Below, one piece after another: positions 37,487 to 48,020 of a stretch of DNA of 64,000 bases. The first letter of the stretch is position 1. Each line of letters begins with the position of its first letter. This DNA comes from Climacium dendroides (Eukaryota; Streptophyta; Bryopsida; Hypnales; Climaciaceae). The DNA lies in NCBI GenBank assembly GCA_950106755.1, contig OX467092.1, positions 2,232,001 through 2,296,000 on the forward strand, given 5' to 3'. Position numbers and translations under genes: made by a program. The notes beneath the pieces are model-generated. The model searched no databases and had not been told where the DNA came from. It worked only from the letters and a program-made list of their open reading frames with translations.

Positions 37487-38468
37487 TTAAGGACATAAGT
37501 GAACTTCCACCTCACCGCTTGGTTGAAATCCACCAATTTTTTGAAGATTGTAAGTTCACCCTTTCACTTGGTTTAATTTGATGAAGAGGGACTCGAGCAT
37601 TGAATATGAATTAAAAATGGGATGGGGCTAGGTTTTTGCACAACTCATAATTAGCTTAACCCTTAAACCTCAAGGTGAACGTTTGGTGTCCGATGAATAT
37701 CAAAGAATCTTTTAGTGTAAAATAGAAGTGCAACTATTCATCTTGGGAATTTTGTGTGAGAAGGGAAAATTAATCTTCTACAATATTTTAACTTCCAATG
37801 AGTGCTTTTGGCTTTTTTTAGACCAATGACTCCCACGGTATCAAAATGGATGATTTCCACACCACTAGTTTGTTGTTTAAGGTTAAAAATTTGGTATGCT
37901 TTATCTTATTTTGAGTTCACTTAATACTTGAATGCCTAGACAAGTAGATAAGAAAGAATGAGATTGAAGAAATAAGTGAATGTTGATGATTTTCTTGGCC
38001 CGCAAGCAATGTCGAGCCCCTCATTCCTCTTAGACAAGACACTTAAAATTTTTATTTGCACATGAAATTTGGAAATTTGGAAATTTGGAATTCACATTTG
38101 GGATTAGAAGCCCCAATTTAGGTTTCTTAGGTGAAGAAATACAAAAATCAATGTTACACAAAATAGGAGGAAATTTTTTATACTTTGGGCTTGGAGAAAT
38201 GAGGGGTCAATTTCCATTGACCCTAATTTAAAAAGTAGTGCACTCATGTTTAGCAACAATAACTATTTCATGTACTGTCGAAGTGTTGAGAAATTAGTGT
38301 GGGGCAATCTAATTTCACTCTTTAGTGTATTGGCTCGCTTGGCATCAATTGCGGAGATTGATGAGCTGGCTAGTTGCTCATAGATGAATGTTGCTTGTGT
38401 GGCTCAACGCTAGCTTGAGTGTTGGTAGTTGGCCGGCTTGTCCATGCAATAGTTATTTAGTATAAGGT

Positions 38469-38621
38469 CACTACAAAAAAAACAATGAATAAATGACTCG
38501 TCCATAGAGTCATTGTGGACAGCAGTGACTGCAAAATGACTGCAAAATGACTACAAAACAACTATTGTTGTCCACAATGACTCTATGGATGAGTCATTTA
38601 TTCACTGTTTTTTTTGTAGTG
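38469..38621. mobile_element. CACTA-type MITE, 153 bp
   Basis: The ends are CACTACAAAAAAAACAATGAA and the complement of TTCACTGTTTTTTTTGTAGTG. The 3-bp target repeat GGT lies at 38466-38468 and 38622-38624. Subterminal ATGACTG motifs recur. TGACTCGTCCATAGAGTCATTGTGGAC-type blocks on each side pair as a hairpin. Its terminus and motif match the elements at 50649 and 59559. Confidence 0.92.
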
Positions 38622-39200
38622 GGTAGAAACACCCAAAACTGTCAGTTTAAGCAATTTAGTATAGTTAGAGGCACTTTTAAGAAAAATATATATTTTTGTA
38701 GTATTAGCAAGTGAAAATCATGAATATCAAAAAATAGATTTTTCAGATATAGTATGCAATTTCTATAAATTTTCAAAGTGTTGGCTTCCTAGACCATTGA
38801 AACAATCCCTTAGATGCAACTACATCCGAAATCTGTGAAAATCAAGTGTCAACGAGTGAAAATTAAATACGTGTCTTACAACTAAGTTAGCAAATTAAAA
38901 TCAAACATTTGTATGACACCTTAATAGATGGTCAAGGACAAATTTAGTCACAGTCTAGAATATAGGAATGGGGTCATAGATAGTTTTAGATGTTTCTACC
39001 TTAGTTTTTCAGAAGCATATGGCCGACTTGATGCCATCATTCAACCACTTCATGTAATTTTCTATCCTACAAAATGTGAGTGTGTGTGTCTAACTATTAT
39101 TCCTGATCATCAAGGCTTGAATTCCATACAATTCATTTGTGATGACATTCTTGAAAGGAGCTTCTAACAAACTTTGAAATGGACATGTAATAGTCCTTAA

Positions 39201-39771
39201 CCCTTGAAGTCCCAAGGTCATTTTTTTATCAAAACCATTCAAAACTACCACTTCTTGCTATGTTCACCTACAAAATTATTATTATTATTTTTAGAATCTA
39301 ACTATAGAATCTTGTTCTGCACTTGTCTTAAATCACACAATAGATTTTTTTGTAATTTTCAACCATATAGATTGAAAGACATTAGCATTCAAAGTGAAAG
39401 AAAAAAGTTTCTTTCAAGAAGTTGCTATGATTGCTTGCAAAATAAGAAGCTCTATAACTTTCACATCACTAATCCAAATGGAATGAATTAAAGCTTCCCA
39501 TTTAGAAAAAATATAATCTACAAGAAAAAAATATTAAAATTTTTATTTCAATTTTTTGTAGATTTTTTTTGCTACTATATCTTCCCCTTTTTGAGGTTAT
39601 TGAGGCATAACTTTTGATCCCAGACAAAGATTGAAATAAAAATTATATTCCTAGAAAGCTCATAAGTTTTTATGTTATGAAAAAGTTTCAAAAAATTTTA
39701 GTAAAAATTGAGATCATAGGAGCTTGACCAAAATCCATTTTGTACCCATAGGGACAATGGGACTTTAGGGG
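39201..39771 (+). mobile_element. TTAA-flanked element (T5)
   Basis: Exact TTAA at 39197-39200 and 39772-39775. The ends are CCCTTGAAGTCCCAAGGTC and GGGACAATGGGACTTTAGGGG. The interior is shared with 36525-37486 (TAGAATCTTGT, TAGATTGAAAGACATTAGCATT). Non-coding. Confidence 0.85.
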
Positions 39772-39775
39772 TTAA

Positions 39776-42639
39776 ATTGACTTCTATAGTCATTGAATGG
39801 ATCGAGAAAAAAAGTAGTATTTTTTGTAAGAGCCAATCCTTGCTTTTCCTATTTTTCTTTACAAGTTACAAGTGAACAATTTATGGAAGACCTTGGGTCA
39901 TAAATAGATGCCTACAATACAATTCATTTGAAAATTCATGAGGAATTCAATAATGCTTTGAAAAATATGAAAACAATTGTGTTAACATTCAACATCTATT
40001 TCTCCTTGTCTGAAAAATGAACTAAAATATTCCCATCAAAATGAGGTGATGTGTGCCTTGGAGACCATTCCCACTACAATGATCACCCCATCCCCTATGT
40101 AGGAGGGATTAAAGGTGTATGCATTCTAAAATCGCCCACCTCTTCAATTGTACACTATTTATATAGGGACACTTGTAGCAATGACAACCTTGATTGCCAT
40201 TGCTAAAAGAATGTTGAGTAAGTGCCTTCCTACCCATCCTTTTGAATCAACCAACAAAGGATATCCAGCCTGGCCCCCTCAATGTTCAATATTTTTTTTA
40301 TTTTATTTTATAAAACCAAAAGAACAAGATCAATCAATCCTTTTCCGTTCTCCAATTTGTTCATTACCCTGATAAACTTCATCTCTCTTGGTAGGGGGCA
40401 CTTGCTGATTCTTCCAATAGCATTGGCAAGGTCTCCATTGCTACAAACTACTAATTTGTACATGTTGATTTTTCATAGCCTTCAGCAATGTACAACCAAA
40501 GTGCCTTTTAGGAGGTGGGCGATTATAGAGCCCTATGTCATTTCAACTTCAAAATTTCATACAATCCACCCTTGATATTTGTTACCTTGATAAGTGCTAA
40601 AGTCATATGTGCTAAGAAAAATTACGCTCCCACCCAAACTCCAAAAAATACACTACTAAGTGTTAATTGTTAATTGTTAAGAGAATTTATAAAAATGATG
40701 CTCCCCTTTTCAATGAATTTATCTTGATATGTGTTAATTTGGATGAAAGTGTGGCTATGGAAATTTATAACTTGGATGAAATTGAATTAGGTCCATCATG
40801 TATTGTACAAATCATGTTGTAGTTGACATTAATAGTATTGTATGTAGCTCACAACAATGATGCTAGAATGTGAGCTTGCAAGCACAAGCCTATGAATGCT
40901 AAGTGAGAATTTTGTGAGCACTGAGCATAGAATTCAACCCCTCCTGAAAAATCAATAAAATTTCTAAAAATAGATTTTAAAAAAAACAGGCCAATTTTTA
41001 TTATTTTAAGCAAAATTTCAGACCTATTACCATGGACCTATTATTGTGGGATTCTTGAATGAATACAAATGTTCAACATTTTTATACTATAGAATTTGGG
41101 AATTACAAAATTCAATGTCCACAAATAGTATAGGTATATAAAACAAATATAATTGGAAATACAATTATAATGAGTATAAAATTGAATGACATTATTTTTC
41201 TCCAAAAATGATTGCTACTTAGGAAGTTATATTTGTAAGTTCAAAATGTAATCTTCTTGTCTTAAAGTTAAAGAAAATTGAAATTCATGACATTCTAGGT
41301 ATGATCGGCATTTTCATTTTGAATGGTGATGATACCAGAACTACTAAGTAGGTGTTTTACTTCAATGAAATTGAAGCTTAGAGAATGTATGAACTTGTCT
41401 TTTTGGGGGTGTATTTTGCAGAAGTAACAAAATAGATAATAGAAATACTTGCAATCAATATACTGATGGCATCCACCAATTGCTAAGACAATCATGTCAA
41501 CAAAATCAAGGTGTGTGCACTCTAGATACATGCTAAGTGTGATTCGATAAAGTGATAAACCTTATGTATGGGCTCAATTCCGGATTAAAGACATATTATA
41601 GCTCCAAGTCTAGGGGAGAAGAACATGGTTATTCCCAAGATTGATCCTTTCACAAAACCAACACTTTTCCACTTATTGCAATGCTTTGTAGTAGGAGCAT
41701 TAGCAATATGTTGAATGGGCTTGTTCCTTCAAGTCGTAGGATAGTTGTCTCCATACAAAGGGGTTGTTTGATCATAAAAAATTGCCTCAAAAACATTAGA
41801 TATTGTGAATAATCTTTGAGGAGACAGGGGAGGTCGTTTTTGGAGCTTGAAGCCAACCTCTTGCAACAAAAGTGTTTATTGGTGTGTCAAACTAGTGCCT
41901 ATCAATACAAACCACATGTCTGGTACTTTAGACTAGTTGATTATCCAAGGACATTTAAAGCCTCTAACACATTGTAAAATATCATTTGGATAGAACCACA
42001 AGTTTATGTGAGCCCCTAAATTCATCACTTGGGACTTATAATCTTCTTTTCTTTTTTCAAATTTCAAAGTTAAGTTACAATTTTATACAAAAAGCCTCCC
42101 AAAGAGTGTAGAACTAAAATAGGTATGTTACATGCTAATATAAATTTTGGTCTAAAATATAATTTTATACCTAGAATACTCCAAATATCTACATGTATAC
42201 AGGTTAGAAACTAAAGATTGGTGGAAATTGGAAAGTCTAAGTCTATTGCCTAAAAGGGCCTAAAACACTAGTATAGTGACCTACCATGGCTAAATTGGTC
42301 CAAGGGAAGTCTAGTGAGATCCTTAGATACATTCTCAAAGATAGGTTTCAGTTTTTCTATTACATTGATAAAGTAATAAAACCCCCAATTGTTAGGCTGT
42401 AGGAGTTACCACCTCAGAAATGGGCTGGTGGAAGAATCTATGGCCAACAAAGGGTGATCTAAGGCTAAGTTCATTACAAGGGAAATGAGCCCGAATTGAC
42501 AAGATTTTTAATAGAAAAGTGTCCGGAATGACTGCCATAACTTCTGGAACTTGGCACTCTGTCAATGTGGTTCATATTGCAATCTTTGTCAAAATCTAGT
42601 CAATTTTTCCATCAATTTTGACAAAAGAAGACAATTAAT
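39776..42639. other. AT-rich intergenic DNA
   Basis: No gene recognised. Short unsupported open frames occur on both strands. The last 120 bases carry TTGACA/TGTCAA motifs like those inside the CACTA element at 46831, perhaps an older decayed copy continuing at 43770-43885, whose end resembles ...CCTTGTAGTG. Confidence 0.45.
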
Positions 42640-42844
42640 CACTATAAGAAAACTGCGTCTAAGTTGACGTGGTTTTTTTGGACACCCATGTCGCAACTGA
42701 TGTTTTTATATCAACAATAATGTCCACTGTAAAATCTTCATATTGTATTGGACATCATTGTTAACATAAAAACATCACTTGCAACATTGGGTGTCCAAAA
42801 AACCCACATCAACTCAAACATTGGTTTCTAAGTTTCTTATAGTG
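42640..42844. mobile_element. CACTA-type MITE, 205 bp
   Basis: It starts CACTATAAGAAA and ends TTTCTTATAGTG, with AAT repeats at 42637-42639 and 42845-42847. Inner blocks GTTTTTATATCAAC and GTTAACATAAAAAC pair. Same family as 1751-1963. Confidence 0.88.
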
Positions 42845-42879
42845 AATGGTTGCTTAGTGCACACAAAATGGAATTTGCA

Positions 42880-43541
42880 AGCGTTGTTTACCATGGTGTC
42901 TCAAGTGATGAGAAGACAAGTCTTTTATACAAGTGGGATGGTAGGGAAGTAAGACAAACCATGTGGGATATCTTAATGAGGGTTAGTGGAAGCTCCACCG
43001 CTCATAGTTTAGTGAAAAGTAGGAATAATGATTAAAGTGGAATTTCAGACTTAATTTAAGTATAGTAGAATAACATTTTTTAGAAAACTTTGAACTAAGA
43101 AAATGTGGGAAATCAAACCAAATTTCATGTCCAAAAATCTGTTTGAGATTTAAAGCTTCAAATCAAAAGTTATAGACAAATTTCAATGAGGGATTGGAAG
43201 GGACATTTGCTTTGACAATTTCAAACATCCTCACTAAAATTTGCTTATAACTTTTGATTAGAAGCTTTAAATCTCAAACGAATTTTTGAATATAAAATTT
43301 GGTTAGAAATCCCACATTTTTTTAGTTCAAAGATTAAGAAAAAAAGTTATTCTACTATATTAAAATCAGGTCTGAAATTCCACTGTAACCATTATTCCTA
43401 CTCTTCACTAAACTATGAGCGGTGGAGCTCCTTCTGACCCTCATTTACAAATCCCATATGGGTTGTCTTACTTCTTACCAACCAACTTGTATAAAGCACT
43501 TGTCTTCTTACCATTTTTAACTCCATGGTGAGTTGCATTCA
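42880..43541. mobile_element. Fold-back element (FB2), about 660-bp palindrome
   Basis: Both halves pair almost throughout: GCTCCACCGCTCATAGTTTAGTG near 42992 pairs with CACTAAACTATGAGCGGTGGAG near 43409; GTGGAATTTCAGAC pairs with GTCTGAAATTCCAC; AATCAAAAGTTATA pairs with TATAACTTTTGATT near the centre. Related to FB1 at 15611-16490. The open frame at 42850-43035 lies in a stem and is not a gene. Confidence 0.8.
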
Positions 43542-44590
43542 AAGTTGAAGTGTTGATTAAGCCAAATAATCTTGAATGTAGTGTTGAAAGTTATGGAAGT
43601 TCTATTCTAAAATGCATAATGTACTTTTGAAACTTTAATTTATTTATTTTGGTAGAAATGTGTTGGTTGCAAATGTAAAAAACTAACAATCCTTTCTACG
43701 TGGTAGAAATTCAAATAATTACAATTTTTGTGGTGAAAAATCATGATGACGTATATCTTTGTCCAAAATGACAGCCGAATTGACATAATCCTGTCAATTA
43801 AACAAGTACTCCTAATCTACAACATTGTTGATACAATTTTGTCAAATTTTCTGTCAAATAGCATACAGTTTCCTTGTAGTGGTTCATGCTCAAAAATCAA
43901 AAGTGAAATCGATTAATTAAGATTCCCTTGTATGTTATAAGATTATCGGATTACCAAGCTTTAAAGAAGGAGCAGGATTTTATCCTCCTTCTTAGAATAT
44001 GCAAAGCAAGAATATGAGCTTGAATGTGCTTTGTAGAATTCCATGAGAGATTCTATAAAAAACTTCAGAATTTTTTGACTTGTAGAGATATCCTTTCTAA
44101 TTGATCAATTGTTAAAACCTATAATGGAAAATTCTTAGAAATTATCCATGTTGTGGTAAAATCTTACTAAGAATTAAAATAGGTTCTTTTATGTTAATAA
44201 TGGATTCCAACAAGTTTCAAGACATTCCAATAGCAGAAGGTATCCATACTGACAAGATTCCTCCAAATTTACAACTTGGAGGAATTTACATGAAATTGAT
44301 CAGCATCCCAAGAGTATACAAAGTCGGAATGAAGTCAACAAAGGGTCTTTTCTCACTTCCTTGAGCCTTCTGGACAACCCTAGCTAGTCACCTCTATCAA
44401 AAAAGGTAACCTCCAAAAGTTAGATTTTTATCCTTTTACTATCTCAAGTTGGCACTAGTTTTCCTTAATCTTTTGGCAAAGGAAAAAGGGGTGGAGGGTT
44501 CATGTAGTCTAAAAATGGCCTTCTAAAGTCAATGACACAATTCATTTGTGATTTGGAGTTAATCTCCAAAAGTTAGAGTTTTGACCAATG
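43542..44590. other. AT-rich intergenic DNA up to the retroelement truncation point
   Basis: Nothing coding. Base composition changes abruptly at about 44590, where CCGGA-rich retroelement sequence begins. The upstream reverse-transcriptase part of that element is absent. Confidence 0.5.
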
Positions 44591-44593
44591 TAG

Positions 44594-45944
44594 AAAGTAG
44601 AAATTCTAGAATTACCTCTACCCGAATCGAAGGAAGGTACGGAATCCATCTCTGTATTCCAGATAGAGAGAAGGGACAACCCAGATTTTCAGATGATTAC
44701 GGATTATCTCCAAACCGGAGAATATCCGGACGGATTGAGTAGAGAAGAAAAGAGCGTGTTCCAATACCAGGTGGCTCCTTATTCCATCATACAAGGGGTA
44801 CTATTTAGACAAGGAGTAGATGATAAGTTAAGGAGATGCTTGGAGCCGGTATACAGAAGACTAGTCATTCAGAACCTACATGAAGGACCGGCCGGAGGAT
44901 ACTTTGCGTTAGTATCCACCATTGAGAGAATCTGGGCAGCCGGATATTGGTGGTCGTCAATGAACAAAGATGTCCGGATCTTTGCTCAAAGCTGTGATCC
45001 TTGTCAAAGGACCGGAAATCCAGTCTTCTGGAACCATTGGCCACTTACTTCTATTGTTCCCTTGGCTCCATTTGAGAAGTAGGGAATAGATTTCATTGGT
45101 CCTATTGCGTCGATAGGGTCCCAACGGAGTCGGTACATAATCTTGACGACGGATTATGCAACCAAATAGGTAGAGGCAAGTCCAACCTGGAAGAACGATG
45201 CTCGAACAGCTATGGATTTTCTGTACGAGAAAATCATGATGCAATATGGCTATCCTTTGGAGATAGTTAGTGATAGGGGAACGCATTTCCTGAATGAAGT
45301 TGTTTCCTCCCTAACCAGTGGGTATCGCATCAAGCACCGGAAGACAATGCCATACAACCCCAAGGCCAACGGACTCATAGAAAGGGCGAATGGGATTATT
45401 GGGAGCATCCTCAATAACGTTGGTTACTTGCCATAAGACGGACTGGGACTGGAAACTCAGCTCAGCTGTCTTTGCATACAACACCACCCGCAAAAGTACT
45501 ACTGGTAAGACCCCATTCTTCCTAGTATTTGGAAGGAAAGTTTTACAAGTAGAAACAAAAATTGAGACGTTCCGGATTTTGGCGGCTCGTTACGGGCAAC
45601 GGTCAGAGGATCCTTAGTCACTCCTTGTGGAGATTGAAGCTTTGGAAGAAAGCAGGGGGGATGCTTTGGACCTGACCGTCTAGGTACAAAAGCGCCGGAA
45701 ACAAATTCTTGACCGGAAGTTACCAAAGGAATCCGGCATCACAGAAGGATGTTTGGTTCTACTATATGACAGCCAGTACAAGGATTTTCTGGGTAAGCTT
45801 CACACAAGATGGATTGGTCCGTACCAAGTTGTGAAGATTTATGAAAACGAATCTTTGCAACTTTCAGACTTAGATGGGAACCCTTTAGACACCCAGACGA
45901 ACAGATCGCGGGTGAAACTCTACCTACCGGACTTATCATCGTAG
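44594..45944 (+). pseudogene. Ty3-type retrotransposon integrase fragment
   Basis: This is the C-terminal part of a Ty3/gypsy polyprotein. The zinc-binding H2C2 region near 44880-45010 keeps LHEGPAGG and CDPCQR, but the second His position is Tyr. The catalytic core follows with Asp in GIDFIGP, Asp in VSDRGTHF and Glu in NGLIERANG, the D,D-35-E pattern. KTDWDWKLSSAVFAYNTT and a C-terminal WIGPYQVVKI region complete it. In-frame TAG codons interrupt it at 45080-45082, 45167-45169, 45615-45617 and 45681-45683. The first two stand where Ty3 integrases usually have Trp (PFEKWG, ATKWVEA). A frameshift lies near 45405-45430. Gag, protease and reverse transcriptase are missing upstream. Not functional as it stands under the standard code. 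Confidence 0.9.
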
Positions 45945-45981
45945 GAGTTCATGAGGATGTTCATGGGTAAAGAAGGGGTAA

Positions 45982-46440
45982 TGTGGGAGTGTGATTCCAC
46001 ATGCTAGACACAGAAAACTAGCATTAGACGGGAAATTTTAAAATTTATTCCTTTAAATAGGAAAGTTTTGAGTTCCAATAGGAGATTAGTAAGATTGGGG
46101 AAATACCGGAATTCCTATTCTAGAGAATTCTTATTAGGTGTAAGAAACCTAATTCTGGAACCCTAAAAAGTTCCGAAAATCGGATGACAGCGCCGGCCCT
46201 AAAAGCCGGAAACCGGATCCGTACAAGGGTTAGGTTTTGCCGCCGAAATCTCTCCCAGACTTTCGTTCATCCGTCCGACTGTCCATCCGTCTGGACCAAT
46301 ATAAGAAAAAGACTGTAGCCGGTAGAAGGCATAGTTGTTTTCTTGCTGCCTTACATCTTTGTTTTCCTGCCTCCCCAGCTCTTAGAACTTCTGGTAGATT
46401 GAGGGACTGTATGAGTTGCGATCGTGCAGGTGTATTCCGG
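45982..46440 (+). repeat. Probable 3' LTR of the Ty3-type element
   Basis: A purine-rich tract (AAAGAAGGGG) ends about 5 bases before TGTGGGAGTG, a typical polypurine tract to LTR start. A TATA-like AATATAAGAAA lies at about 46299. The 5' LTR is gone with the upstream part, so the right boundary cannot be set by comparison; it may lie near 46440. Confidence 0.5.
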
Positions 46441-46503
46441 AGTGACCGTTTGTGAGCAAAGAGAGTTAGGGAGAGGTTGTGAGAGGCTCCTTGCGTGTGC
46501 GTG

Positions 46504-47265
46504 ATGACTTCCAGGGCGAGCCGGCGCAGACTGAGGGAGGAGCCGGAGGAATCAGATGAGCCGACTCCAACGCCGCCACCACGGATGAAGATGATTTCGG
46601 TGCAGTGGGTGGTGCCGGAAATTCCGACCGATGAGGTTCGGTTGGAGCGTCTCCGGAGGAACCTCACCAACATGAGATGCGTGTGATTGATGAATGTCCC
46701 TTGAGGCATCCGGGAAGAGAGTCTGGTGGCGGACCTACTGCGACCAGAGAGTGGTATCTTGGATACCACCCTCCGGACGAAACCTGAGTAGTGGATGGTG
46801 GAGACCTTCAAACGGGTGTGCTGGAAAATGTACTACAAGAGAAATTGTCCAAATTGACAAAAACTAGCTTGAATCAACTAGTCCTAATTGACAAAAAATT
46901 GACAAAAAATTGACAAGTTTTTGTCAATTTGGACAATTTTCTGTCAATTCGGACAATTTTTTGTCCAGAGTGACAGAAACTTGTTAATTTTTTGTCAATT
47001 AGGACTAGTTGATTCAGGCTAGTTTCTGTCAATTTGGACAATTTCTGTTGTAGTGATGGCACTGACCGACCGGAATGCCATCTTCCGGAGGACGGATGCT
47101 CTAGTGACGGCCGAGAGGCAAAACGACCTTCTGATCGAAGACCAAAAGAAGATGGTGACAGAGGTGGGTATTCTACGAGTGGAGAACCGGAATTTGTTGG
47201 AATGGACCCAAGGGTCGGAGTCCACTTGCGCCCGGTTGGAGAACGAGTTGTGGACGGTGTCGTAA
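46504..47265 (+). pseudogene. Gag-like or accessory retroelement ORF, interrupted
   Basis: It starts MTSRASRRRLREEPEESDEP and is Arg/Glu/Pro-rich. The frame continues, after frame changes and TGA/TAG interruptions near 46685-46790, into an alpha-helical tail (ALTDRNAIFRRTDALVT, ENELWTVS). A CACTA MITE (46831-47055) is inserted in it; removing the MITE and one ATG joins FKRVCWKM to ALTDRNAIF in frame. The position just after an LTR suggests an N-terminal retroelement product, but I see no zinc knuckle or named domain. Confidence 0.45.
46831..47055. mobile_element. CACTA-type MITE, 225 bp, TTGACA-rich
   Basis: The right end is CTGTTGTAGTG and the left end TACTACAAGAG (first base changed from C). 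The ends pair for more than 30 bp (GAAATTGTCCAAATTGACA). ATG is duplicated at 46828-46830 and 47056-47058. Many AATTGACAAAAA / TTTTTGTCAATT units fill the interior, giving a long hairpin. Confidence 0.9.
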
Positions 47266-48020
47266 CCTAACTTTTTGATTTTTCTCTCTATCGTGTTTTG
47301 AAACACGAAATTCAGAAAAAGTATACCCGGATTGGTACAAAAAGAAAGGAAAAGCTAAAAGTTAGGAAGACTATGGAAACAAGCACTGAACAAACCGGAA
47401 AATGGAGCAGAACGGATATCGGAAACAAATCCGGTCTAGTCCCATGACCGGAGGAACGGATCCGGGATCTGCGTCCGGAAAATCGAAAAAAAGTAATGAT
47501 TAGATTTCCAGGGTACAAAGAGACTACTTTAGGGTTTGGACTGTCATTTACACCTGAGAGCTCTCGCATACTTGCCACGCTTTCAGTTGTTTCTTTTTGT
47601 GAGAGTGCAAGGGTGTGTTGTGAATTTCTGTGTTTGTGAGAGTAAAGGGGTTTGTGAGTGTGTGAGTTTCTGTAAGTCTGTTTTCTTCTGCGAGGGTGAT
47701 TGAGTTTCATTTACGCTGATTGTGGAGAGGAATTGGTTGCGTATCTCTGAGTGCGGTTGATTGAGGACGGGTGAGCACCGCAAGAGTCTGTATGAGGATT
47801 GGTACAGGAGATAACTCGGTTGAGACTGAGGAGTGAATTGTAAGAAAACGGGACGTGCGGCCAGGAGAGAAGTGAGGTAGTTATTCGGTGAGGAGACGGA
47901 TACCGCAGTTAAAGCGCATTAGGAATCAGGGACAGGCAAGTGCAAACAAGGTAGAAATCAGAGTAAGAAAGGTGGCGCTTTTAGAGCCCAGTAACGAGCG
48001 GGTCGGAGAAAGCGGAGTTA
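47266..48020 (+). other. Non-coding leader, possibly LTR/5' UTR of family A
   Basis: CCGGA-rich sequence with GTGTGAG/GTTTGTGAGAG repeats at about 47595-47680. Its first part shares with the 3' flanks of families A, B and C a run of TAG- and CCGGAAA-containing blocks ending in a TTTCCAGGG-like motif, which suggests the same retroelement 3' segment. No frame longer than about 130 codons, and none with a motif. Confidence 0.4.

Larger units (their letters stand above)
29032..38022 (+). pseudogene. Soluble inorganic pyrophosphatase, broken multi-exon gene
   Basis: Family I pyrophosphatases hydrolyse PPi to phosphate. Exons seen are: 29032-29155 (VAAHPWHDLEIG); 29880-29908; 30118-30183 (KVKYELDKKSG, with the active-site Lys and Glu); 35889-35954 (EPVLPGCFLRAKAIGLMPM); 36463-36520 (GEKDDKIIAVCA); 37487-37549 (ELPPHRLVEI, FFED); and a frameshifted remnant at about 37948-38022. 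Phases are consistent and splice sites are GT/AG. The exon expected between 30183 and 35889, with the YPHNYGF and EDxDPMD motifs that supply several catalytic residues, is not intact; a very degenerate candidate lies at about 31625-31680. One exon is split by a TTAA element. An inverted duplication and other insertions lie in the gap. I call it non-functional; identity is strong. Confidence 0.88.
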
